Below are positions 12,251 through 22,869 of a DNA stretch of 64,000 bases, piece by piece (position 1 is the stretch's first letter; every line of letters starts with the position of its first letter). The notes below the pieces were generated by a model. The model worked only from the letters and a program-made list of their open reading frames with translations. It did not search any database and was not told where the DNA came from. The stretch lies in assembly GCA_023078555.1 (NCBI GenBank), contig CM041201.1:8191172-8255171 (forward strand), written 5' to 3'. This stretch comes from Ulva prolifera. Taxonomy: Eukaryota > Chlorophyta > Ulvophyceae > Ulvales > Ulvaceae. The position numbers were made by a program, and so were the translations under genes.

Positions 12251-13477
12251 CGTGAGGGGGGGCGGCGCCGCTGTCTGGGCGCTGCGTGGGTGAGTGCCGT
12301 GCGGGTGTTGCAAGGACAACGGTGGAGGGGGAGGCTGGTAGCACCGCAGCGGCTCTGCGCACCATAGGAACTGGACATGTGACTACGCGGCTCTCTGGAA
12401 TCGCCTGCGATTTGAGCGCGTCGCAACCTGACGGGTGCACTAGTGCACAGTACTGTGCGGTCTCAGCTTTGGTTAGTATACGTATATGTTTCTATAGAAA
12501 CAAACACTGTGATTCATCAGTGAACTGTACACGAAGCCCACCGCCGCCGCCGTACGGTTCCACTGTGTGTGCCAGGTGGCCTGCGGGCCCAGCAGTGTTA
12601 GAGAACGTGAGCGAAGCATGGGATCGGTGAGTGCGAGGACTACGGCTGAGTCGGGGCTTGAGGTGGTCGCCCAGGCCGGGGGTGCGCCATGCATGCAGAC
12701 ACTGAGGGGATGTGGCTACAGGACAGGGGTACATGACTGTGGAAGGTTCACTGTTGCTGAGTTTGCCTTGAGTGGTGGTCAGTCCGACTCGTCGCTGGCA
12801 GTCACCGGAGAGTGCGTTCAAGATGCAGCTGCAACCCATTCGCAGCGGATGGAGCTAGGGCAGGTGGGCCTGCAGCGCACCTGGTGATGTAGAGCATTTC
12901 GCTGCCGAGCTCTCGGCTGGAGTTTGGCACCACCTTGTCACGTGACAACTCGAGCACGTCTCGAGAAAGACGCTTTTGTGTTCTCCACCAGATGAGGCCT
13001 CCGCCCACGGCGATGAGGGGCACGGCAACGCCGATGCCGCATGCTGCATGGGTCCGAACCTTGTTTCGGCTTTGTCGCAGATGCAAGTACCTTCCCTGTC
13101 ACGAAGTGACAGCCTGCCGTAGCTCAAGCATAATGACGGAGAGTTGTAGAAGCATGGTTCCGGGGAAATGGAATGGAGAGGGCGCGATCGTGCTGCAATC
13201 AGACCGAACGGGAGAGCTCACCCATCAACAAGGTCACGTCATTCCAGATGAAGTTGCTGAGCAATGGAATCGAGGCTATTTTTTCAGCTAGAGGCTGTAA
13301 GCCCGGGCTGAAGGCATGCGTCGACACTGCCCTCTGCCGATGGTGAACCCCGCAAGTCCCTGGAAGCGCTTGCACGCCAAGCGGAACACCGACTTTGCCT
13401 TGAGCGCACTGTACGCGAGCAGGGCGCGACCAGGCCACAGCCGAGGGCACACCTGCAGTGAAGATAATCGGCGACAT
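8595..13477 (-). CDS. Unidentified multi-exon protein with one N-terminal hydrophobic segment
   Basis: Exons on the minus strand that join in phase: 12881 (up to about 13070), 11896-12191, 11156-11430, about 10460-10722, 10011-10232, 9460-9615, 9110-9240, 8595-8945 (TAG). The 5' end is unresolved; a first exon may lie at 13200-13477. The exon at 13.0 kb encodes a hydrophobic stretch, GIGVAVPLIAVGGGLIWW, followed by basic residues, consistent with one membrane anchor. The rest is mostly soluble, with segments such as YTTNDFQAQCGLVVAILLNR, PDITTPGALISAMQSDMG and GGYGYLGVCHDSVAIVQAAM. I do not recognise the family. Donors are mainly GTGCGC; the intron after 10011 would be GC-AG (GCGCGC), and the donor of the exon near 10460 is uncertain. 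Coding nature rests on consistent phase across six junctions and strong GC3 bias. Confidence 0.65.
12219..12250. repeat. G homopolymer, 32 bp, in an intron
   Basis: On the minus strand this is a C run about 30 bases upstream of the 3' splice site at 12192 in the unidentified gene. Its position would fit a polypyrimidine tract. Confidence 0.9.
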
Positions 13478-13976
13478 GGCCTACACTTGCACGTCGCAGC
13501 CGGATCAACGTGCTGCTTCCCCCTTTGCGTTGTTGAGCACAAGATAAACAGCTCCCAGCTCGGATGCTGTGACAGCGAGGACGTCTGGGCACGGTATCCC
13601 AGCATTACAACCACAGACTCACTCACAGTGCATCTTATGCACACGCTACCTACGAAAAACTACGGCAAGGAAGGTGCTGTGGCTACGACCGGATCGCACG
13701 GTGCCCGGGCAGCATCCCGTGACAGTCACAACAACTGATGGCCCACAACGCTTCAATCACGCATGGCCTCCACACGCGTTGAGCTGTGAAGAGGCCTATC
13801 TCAGAGATACTCATCATGCACAGATTCGTCGTTTGGGCCCGACTCTGTGCTTGCAACCCATTCATCGTTCGCGCCCATCATCTCGCTTGGAAAAGGCGGT
13901 ACACAGCCGCACTGCCGCGTCGCCAGCACCTCGCACACAAGTGCTGCCTCGCAAATTCACTCTCCTGCAGCAGTCA

Positions 13977-16900
13977 TCACCGAATCCGATCCCACAGAGA
14001 CTCCAGGTCATCTGAGTACTGCTCCGCAACAGCACTCCGCCGGAGCTTCAGCGTCTGAGTCAGCGTCCCGCCCTCAACACTGAACGGTGTCTTGACAGCC
14101 TGTGCAGCAGTGAACACTTCCCACATGCGGCGGTCAGGACGGGCGTCGTTCATGCGCTTCACCTCCACAAGGGCCAGGTTGTTGCGCTCCTGCTGAGTCA
14201 GCTCCGACACGTCCCGATGGTCACTGGCCTCCTGCAAATTGGGGCTAATATGTCTAGCAGCAAGTTTGCCCGCAACACAGACTCTGCAGTGTGGCTTGCT
14301 TGCGCTTTGTTGCTGTGTGGTCCGTGCAGTGCTGCCTGCCTCTCCGCCATTGCCCTTCCAACACACACACTCTACAGACACGGCTGGTTGGTGCAGAGGA
14401 GGAGGCACAGCCGGCCCCAGCCTATAACACCGACAAAGTACGCACACACGCTGTGACTTGTTGGTTTCATCAACTCATGTCGTGAAGCACCACAGCATAC
14501 ACCGTGCGGACAGCACAGACAGAGATGTGAACAGCACGCACTGCGGAGGAGGGGGGGCGGAGGAGGGGGGGGGGGGGGGGGGGGGGGGGCGGAGCGTACC
14601 GACATCCGGAGGCGCAGTGCGTCTTCAGAGAGGCACACGAGCGCGCCGAGGGTGCGGCTGTCCTGGCCGACCACCATGACGTGCTCCACGAGGGCACTGC
14701 GGCACAGCGCGTCCTCCAGCGGCGCCGGCGCGACGTTCTCGCCGCCGGACAGCACGATCGTGTCCTTCGCGCGGCCGGTGAGCACGATCTGGCCGGCCAT
14801 GAGGTTGCCGAACGGCACCCGCCGCCCGAGGTCCCCTTCATGCGCGTGGCGAACTTGAAACACAGAGCAATCTATTCCAGGAGCAAGATAAACAATGGCG
14901 GAGCTTGCACACCTCGCACGGCATGCGCGGAGGGCAGCCGGCGATTTCGCACGCGTCAGCACAAAGCATGCATGTCAGGGTGCACGATCTGACGCGGAAG
15001 ACGTGTCCGCCGAGCGGAGCACACGCAATTATGGGGCCACTCGACGAGCATTTACCCGCACCAAATACAGGGGTTAGAGAGTAATACACAGAGCTGCCCA
15101 AACCTAGGGGCCATTGGAGAGGGCACTGCAGGGCGGCATGCATGCGGGCCGCACCGGTGTTGAAGTAGCCCCCGACAAAGGCGGCCTCCGTGGCTTCCGG
15201 ATTGTTCCAGTACTCCTGCATCACCCCCGGGCCTGCCGCAAGGATCACGCCAATCTCCCCGTCGGAGACTTCCTGATCCAGATACTCCGGGTCCACCACC
15301 CTGCAGCCACAGCACGCGTCACACGCGACCACATGTGCGGCGGACGGTCTTGCGCCCTCGCTGCGCTGGTGTGGACTGCATCAGTCTTCAGCAGCAGCGG
15401 CTGACTTGGAATATGAGGACAGATGGGTAGACCACGATGACATGCTTTGCAGAGGGATCGCGATGGAGCCGGGTGGCATCACAAAATGAGGCGGGTGGGA
15501 GAACGCTCGCGGTGGCCCTCCAACGCAACACACAAACGCAGATGAAGGGCAGGGGGGGGGGGGGGGGGGGGGGCGCACTTGAGGCGGGTGCCGGGGATCG
15601 GCGCGCCAGTGGTGCCGCGGACGTTGCGCTGCGGCGTGTCCGGGGTGTCCAGGCGGCGGCACGCGAGCACCGGGGACGTCTCGGAGAGGCCCCAGCCGTT
15701 GAGCACCGGCAGGCCGAGGGCCTCGAAGAAGTCGTCGAGGTGCGGCGCAAGGGAGCCCCCGCCGCAGATGACCGCCGTCTGCACGCCCAGCTCCTGCGCA
15801 CAAGCACCCCTCCGCTCCTGCCGGCCGTGTGTTGGATGTGCGAGGGGTGGGGGGGGGGGGGGGGGGCTGTGAACAGAGAAGAGGGGATGCACAATGTGCT
15901 CGCCGACTTATCTCTGGGAGATACAGGCCCTGACGCAAACCATGCTTGCATCTAATTCAACATGTCATGGGGTGTACGCAGGAACAAGCGCATGCACAAA
16001 GCCAGTTGATGGCAACGAGTCGGAGCGTGGTGTGGAGGTCCCCGCTTCGGGCCGCTGCGGCGCCGCATCGGTGGCTCAGGTTGTGCGCAGGGAGGCCGGT
16101 GCATACATGTGATATGAGTGCATGCATGTGCCCAACGACGGCGAGGTTCTCATGCATGGTGCCGAGGGGGTGGGCGCACTCTGCGGATCTTGGCGAAAAC
16201 GACGGCCCTGGCCAGCGCGTGGCCGATGCCGGTTGCGAGGAAGGTGGCGAGGGCCGTGATGTACACCCGCGCCGACGGCCGCTTGAACGCGTGCTCCACG
16301 TCCACGCCCCGCAGCAGCCTGCGCGCCTGCACGCACCCTGCCCCGCGTCACTACCCTGAAATAATGCACACGTCATGCGGTGTCATGCCACATGCCGCGC
16401 GGCGCTGCAAGCCATGTGATGCTGCTTGTGGAAACCATGCTGTACAATCATAGCATGCGGGAACCAGCCGCACGGGAGGGGTCGGCGGGGTGGCGTTGGG
16501 GGCGCACTTTGATGAAGGCGAGCGAGGCGGCGAGAAGCGTCGAGGCGAGGTGGCGCTTGAGGCCGGGCAGCTTGGCGAGGGAGTCGAGGACGCGGGCGTG
16601 CAGGCGGTCGAGGAGCAGCGGCACGCAGCAGAGGTAGTGCGGGCGCTCGCGCGCGAGGTCGGCCTTGAAGCGCGCGATGCTAGAGTACACGACTTGCGCG
16701 CCGCGGCTCAGCAGGTAGTACGCCGTCGTGCGCTCGTAGATGTGCCAGGGGGGGAGCAGCGACAGCGTGGACTGCCCGGGCTCCACCTGGACAGCCGGGA
16801 TACTGTGAGGCGCCGCCGTCCGGCAGAGTCCGTGTGTGCGGGATGTGTTGGAGTCCTTGGTGCAGCGTCTGTGTCGGCGGACGGCCCGGCCGGATGGATC

Positions 16901-18730
16901 ACCCGTGGGGAGACATGTGTGGATGTCTGGACGCGCTGCGCCATGGACGGCTTTGAACGCATGCGAGCCGGCTGGTGCGAATGCTGCTAGCAGCCGTCAC
17001 GGCCATGGAGCGGTGGAGAGGCAATGCATGGCGGCATGTGTCGCCCTGGGCGCAAGGGGGAAGGCCAACATCACAAAACACGTCACACAACACGCGTGCC
17101 ATCGGGCGAGTGCGCGCCGCAGCCTCAGCGGAGCACAGCGCACACAGCACCGGCCTACAAGCCCCGTCAGATACAAACTGCATTTGCAGTCTTACCCATG
17201 CATGCATCCCGCCGAGCGGGGGGGGGGGGCTCCGGAGTAATGGATTACCTGCGGCGCGCAATACGGGAGGCAGACAGCGGGGGGGGGGGGGGGGGGGGGG
17301 GGGGGCACCTCGACGAAGTGCGGGAAAGTTTCGACTTGATAGAGGATGTTGCCGTGTGTGAGCGCGGCCGCCTTGGGCTCGGCGGTCGTGCCGGACGTGA
17401 AGACGAGGGTGGCTAAGGTGTCCCGCGCCACAGCCGCGCTCGGCCGCCACGTTCCGGCGGCTATGCTCCCTTTGCCGCGTTGTAACACCTGCACCCAGCC
17501 GCCACGCTGAGCTGTTCACGACGTTGTGCTGTGTTGGAGGACGCCAAGACAGAATTCAAAATTACGGTTGCTGTAGCGGTCAATGCCCCTGTAGACACCA
17601 AAATGCAACTGTGATCGCAATCTTACTTTCTAGCCAAATCCTGCTGGAACGTTCACGGCTCGTGTGCACGGTGAACGGCATAGGACTTGAGCCGCGACGA
17701 TGGGGGAGTGGAGGAGGGACCCAGGCTTGGCTTAAAACTCCCCCCCCCCCCCCCCCGCCCCACTCACCCACAACTTGTTTGTCGGTGCGTGTGCCGCACC
17801 TCGTTGAATGTCAGCACTGGCACCCCGCACTCAGCCTCCAGCTCAGCATCCGGCGCCTCCCACAGCACCACCGCAAACGCGATCTTCCCGCCACTCTCCC
17901 GCAGCGCCGGCAGCAGCCGCCGCAGCGCCGCCGCGTCTTGTACGACGGCCCCGCTGCAGCCGGCAGAGCGCGCAATCAGCTGCACCTCTGGTGCGGAGGT
18001 CGCCGCGCCGCGCACCGCGTTTGCCGCGCCGTTGAGCATGACCGCCTGGTCAGCGATGAGCCACCGCGCCGAGTTGTCGGCAAACTGGCCGATGATGTCG
18101 CCCGGCTTCACGCCGAGAGCCGCAAGGCCCGCGGCGCACTGGAGCATGAGCTGGTAGAGCTCACTGCATGCATGCGGTGCATGCATGAGTATGTGTCTAA
18201 TGGTGTGACTGGTTGAGGGGACTTGTGGGCTGGTGTTCTGCGGGGTTGCTGGCGTCGGCGATGTGAGGCATGGAGTGATTTGATGGGAGTGGAGATGGTA
18301 GCAAATCTGATACATTTCTCGCCGTGGCTGGGCTTGCAGGCACCACGAGAGCTGGGTGCTTGGGAAAGGGTGTTGCTTGCACAATGGGGAACAAATCTAC
18401 GTTGCACTGTGCAACATGGGTGTGACCTTGCAAAGCATAGATGAGATTCACGCCAGTTTCTTGTGGCCGACGAGGGTGTGCAGTGCATGCATCAAGTGCA
18501 GCACCAGAACAACTGTGGATGCAGGGCTTGCAGCATGACTTGGCAGTGGCGACTGTGCTACTGAGAGGCGTCGAATTGCACCTGAATGTATGTACAGCTT
18601 TGCCTGGATGATGCGGGTCGCTAACACTGACCTCGTCGGGAAACTTTTTCGCCAACTTCTGGAACCTGTACGCCACGATTGCGTGGAGCGAAGAACGTGC
18701 GACCTGGTCTAGACGATGGTCATTGGATGA
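13977..18730 (-). CDS. Acyl-ACP synthetase / long-chain acyl-CoA synthetase, plastid AAE15/16 (slr1609) type
   Basis: Resolved exons: 18582 upward to about 18710 (start unresolved), 17800-18163, 17309-17488, 16508-16786, 16180-16326, 15579-15793, 15155-15300, 14600-14835, 13977-14231 (TGA). Phases agree at every junction and give at least 607 residues. The enzyme activates free fatty acids through an acyl-AMP intermediate and transfers them to ACP or CoA. Motifs in order: the AMP-binding loop TSGTTAEPKAAALTHGN, SLLPPWHIYERT (diagnostic of the cyanobacterial/plastid acyl-ACP synthetase branch), ICGGGSLAPHLDDFFEA, GWGLSETSP, GYFNTGDLG and SGGENVAPAPLEDAL. The loop has Ala where two Gly are usual (TTG and PKG). 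The N-terminal targeting exon is not identified; a candidate basic, Ser/Arg-rich start lies near 19248. Several introns hold long poly-C runs (minus strand), some directly after the donor. Confidence 0.88.
14565..14589. repeat. G homopolymer, 25 bp, just inside an intron
   Basis: On the minus strand the intron after the exon ending at 14600 starts GTACGCTCCG and runs straight into a C tract. This is the donor-proximal arrangement seen also at 15573 and 17305. Confidence 0.9.
15552..15573. repeat. G homopolymer, 22 bp, just inside an intron
   Basis: On the minus strand the donor GTGCGC at 15578 is followed immediately by this C tract, within the acyl-ACP synthetase gene. A second run of 18 lies at 15849-15866, near the other splice site of the preceding intron. 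Confidence 0.9.
17279..17305. repeat. G homopolymer, 27 bp, at an intron donor
   Basis: The minus-strand donor GTGCCC (intron starting at 17308) runs directly into a C tract. A shorter run of 12 G lies at 17218-17229 in the same intron. A 17-C run at 17740-17756, in the neighbouring intron, has the opposite strand bias. Confidence 0.9.
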
Positions 18731-19899
18731 CAGGAGTGACGCACATGTCCGGAATTGACTCGAATTCGTGAGGCCAGTCTTGCGACTGGTCTTCCTGATC
18801 TGGGACCACAGCCACAGGAATTGAGACTGCTTTGCACGGAGGTGCATGTGCTGTGTGAACCTGCACTCACCACAACTGCAAATGAATCGGATAAAAATGT
18901 CGCAACACACGGCCATTGAACGTGTGAGTGGCTTTCGTATTCCGCCGAGGGGCTATGTTTGGAGCTTCACGCCAATATGTGCTTGTTCGTGTCGCGGAAG
19001 GCGCGGATTTGCAGCCGGTATGAACCTGTAACACTGCACGCGAACGAACGCAAGCAGCAGCAGAGAAATGTACATGAGGTTCTGACCTTTCTGGTAGTAG
19101 CGATGACGCCGATTCCCATCTTAGTGGGTAAGGCCCGCAGTGTCTGATGTCCGCGTACAAAATTGGGACAAGCACACCGTACGCGTCGGTGACGATAGGC
19201 AAGGGATAGCGCATGCTCATGATGAGCCGATGTTTTACATGAAATCATTCTGACAGTCTCACAAACGTCGCACTGCCTACAGACTAGCCGTGGAAGACAT
19301 CCTCACTGCGCATCCTTTTTATGCTCGTCTAAAGTGCACGCTGCGCAATCATGGCAGCAATAATCTCGAAAAAGGCAGTTTTGACATCTGACTCCATCAG
19401 GACGTCGGTGTTGTCAGCGGCAATGCGCAGGCGCAATCGAGACATGCATGGCAAGCTGCATGAGTCGACCGGCCGTTCGTCCTGAACAAGAACCAGATGA
19501 AAGCCTCTTCATAATCCCTGTCAAATCTATGACTGCTGCTTTACTGCCATCTGCAGGCTCATCGCTGGTGTCGGCCAGGCCCAATGAACTCATCGGTGTG
19601 TGATCTCGTGCGACAAGGGGCTAGCCATGCAACATGACCGCAGCAGCAGCGTCCTCACCGATTCGGACGACGGTTTGGAGGTTTCTTGGCCGCTTCTCGC
19701 TGCTTGAGTTTCATGGTTCTATACGCTGCCATAACCTGTGCTTGTAGGTCTGGCTCAACTGTGGCCTGCAGACGCACCACTCTGTTGAAGCTTGAAGGAA
19801 GGAAGTGGTCCGGCTAGCAGCAGACAGCACTGATATTCCCGGCCCGTACACATGACCTCTCTGCTGAGGTCGGTCACATTAGGGGCATCGATTTACCCG

Positions 19900-20970
19900 G
19901 GACATTTACTGGCAGCACACTACACACTGGGGCTGTGCCTTCTGGGCTACGTCAAGCGCCACAGTAATGCATCGATGCTTTTTGATTCGATCGAAATGGC
20001 ATGGATCGGTGCACACTGCTGTCGTCACTTGCTTGTGTTTGGAAAGAGGCTTCGTGCTTGGGCCTGCAGCAGCAGCTGCCTGCACAGGCTGCGCAGCTTT
20101 TGCACCATCTCGAGTCACATTGAAGTTCAAAGACTCCCCGTCTAACGGTGCAGCAGTGCCTTGCTGTCTTGCCTTCAATCGCTGCCGCCACAGCATGTTC
20201 TCTGCCGAATCACTCTTCCTCTTCTTGAATGACTGCATCGCTCACAGTGCACTGATTGGTCTGCAACGATGTGAATGCAACGCCCTACCTTGCGCATCAT
20301 CAGCTTTGCACTGCCATGGCATTTCTTTCAGAATTGGCTGCATGTTTACGTTGCCCGTGCTCAAGAGGAAGGAGCTACACCTTGCCAGAAAATCCCGGCA
20401 CATGCTCATCCCAGATCTCCTGAAATCGTGCTTCGTACTCTGGATCGTCGAGGTGCACAAAGATGGACTCCTTGGCATACCCCAGACCACCATAATGTTT
20501 TCTGCTGGGCTGCAGCAGGCTTTCCTGCAGAGGATTGCGCATGTAGCATTTTTGCACCTGGTGACGTATTTGAAGTAGCAGTCGAGGGAAATCATTGAAG
20601 GCTATGACACAGACCTGGACCTTCTTGATGTACTTCTTGCATTGCACGGCACATTGTGCTTTCTCTTGCTTGCGCAGCTCCCTCCGGGCTGCCCGATCAA
20701 CGGGGGCCGCCTCTGTTCGCTTGTGGGATTTCAAGGCCTTTTGAGGCGCTGTACCTGGTGTGCTGCTGGCAGACCCTGCCTGTTTGTGTTGCTGCTTCCT
20801 GCCCTTCTTCATGACTCTTGTGTCCCATTTGCAGCCAGGAATTGTCACCGCGCAATGGTATGAGCAGCATGCACTTTCCACCCGGCTGAAATTTCCGAGA
20901 CTTGCATCCTCTCGGGATGATCTGAGCGATGGCTGGGGCTTCCCCGTAAGCGATACGACTGGACGCCAAC
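19900..20970 (-). CDS. Possible small basic protein, exons not fully resolved
   Basis: Several minus-strand segments look coding and are bounded by plausible splice sites: one with SRIAYGEAPAIAQIIPRGCK near 20.95 kb; a Lys/Arg-rich one (VMKKGRKQQHKQ, RRELRKQEKAQ) at about 20.64-20.83 kb; one with KHYGGLGYAKESIFVHLDD and FQEIWDEHVPGFSGK at about 20.38-20.51 kb; and one starting SFKKRKSDSAENMLWRQRLK near 20.23 kb. Composition suggests a nuclear or nucleolar protein. I could not make all junctions agree in phase, and I do not recognise the family. It lies between the acyl-ACP synthetase and PARP genes, on the same strand. Confidence 0.4.
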
Positions 20971-22869
20971 TGTTCAGAGTCTACCTTGCACGCGTCGTCA
21001 CGAACGGACTAGCTGCTGGCATTCAGCCTAGACATCGTGGTGCATGTGATGTCTACAGCGGCTGTCATGGCATGCGTGTATGCGACTGCCAGCGTTCTCG
21101 CTGAAGCCAAGGAGCCGAACAGCAGTTCAGTCGTATAAACAACACGCCCGTACGATTGCAGATTCATGAGGCAGCTCCTGACACGACAATCGCATGTCGA
21201 TGGCCACGGTCCCAACAACGCAGGTTCGCGATCGCTTGAGCACAACGCTCAGTCGCGCGCTCTCATCAGCTCGCGGCAAGATTGCAGTCGAGAAGTCGCG
21301 ACAGGCATCGGTTCGAACGTCGGCGGGCCGATCAACCAAGCTGTGTGCACTGCGAATGTGTTGCCGGGCCGCTCCATAGGTGCAGGCCTTCACTACCTCA
21401 AATGTGATCCAGCAATGAGAGCAGTTCGAAGCCGTGACGCGTCATGACCTTGTTCCATCCGCTCGAAAGGGCCACATCTGCATGCATCGTCGCACCCATG
21501 CGAAGTGTTCAAAGCACTTGAGCGCACTATGTGATGACACGTGTCGTTGGTGGGCCCGCGAACCGATCATGCTTTGAGAGTTCCCTGTATATGGCGGTCC
21601 TTCCGGGCGGCTTGCACATGCCAGATCGCACACCGCACCTCGGCCCCGCTGCTTCAGCGACACCACATGCTGTCGCAACCCCCTAACCCCTACCACACCT
21701 CCACAGGGTTCTCTTCGACTGATAACTATCCCTGACAACAAAATAGATCAGACGTCGAGTGTGCGCGTGTGCGGCGTGGTATTGTGGGGGAGTCCAATGC
21801 AGTTGACATGCCGAACTCCGAGCCTGACCACAGTGGCCGTGACCCGTGTGGGTCCATTTTAACAACATCAATGAGCTCGAAGCTTGCATGTAAGCATCGC
21901 CTTTGCTGCCTCATCGTGAGGAGCTGCTCGAGGCGGCAGTCGACCTTCATCATTTGATGCAGTTGGTTGTGGCGTGCCAAAGGCGACGACAGTGTCACCT
22001 TGCGCCCGCGTCTGCAGGAGTTATGGACGAATAAAAAAACCTTCATGGTACAGTGTGCGGCCGGAGGCCGATTACAAGCGAAACGCGCCGGTGAGATAGC
22101 AGCTCCCGCCCTTGCTGCAGGCTGGAGCAACCGTGCTTCTTCATACTCACAGCGCCACACAAAAGTGACCGTTCAAGCCTTGCATGTGCGAGAGAGTTTG
22201 GGATTCGTGATTCAACAACATACCCAGCTAGCACCCATGTGGCGAAACAGTGTTACTTTACATACTCTGCCCATTTACATGTTCTGTACAGGCAAGATGG
22301 CCCAAGTCTGTATTGGAGAGATACATCGAACCCGTGGAGCCCATCTAAAGGCGCTGCAGCCTGAAGGAAAGTGGCCGCCTGCATATTTGACACTTGGTTT
22401 ACTTCCCCCAGAGCACCCCGAGACACTGACACCATGGCCACTTGCGAGTGTCTGGTTTCCATTTCTCAATCATCGATGAGTAGCAGCAGCAGCCAGACGC
22501 CCTCGCAAGGCATCACCCCTGCACACTCACTCCCCACCCTCTCGCGGTCCCTGCCTACGTTTCCTTCTCCTCTTCTTTTCCTCTGGCACAGCACCATTTG
22601 TGTCTGCCTCTATCGCCGCGTCAACTGGCTCCCGTACACCGCACACGACCTTCGGCGGCAACTCCTCACCCGCGCAGCAAGGACCACGCAGCACGTCCGT
22701 GCCTTGCTGTGCATGTGGCTGCTCCTGCTGCTGCGTTCCGCTGCACCGACCAGCCGCAGTCACTTGCCGAGCTCGCTAGCGGCTCCACAATCGGACCACC
22801 GCCGTGGCCATGTGCGCTGCCAGCCCAGCATGCGGCGCCGCGGCGCCCACGCAGGCCCGGAGCAGTGGC
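20971..22869. other. Intergenic region, nothing recognised
   Basis: No family, splice chain or repeat is evident on either strand. Open frames of 100-170 codons occur but have mixed composition and overlap one another on both strands. Confidence 0.45.
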
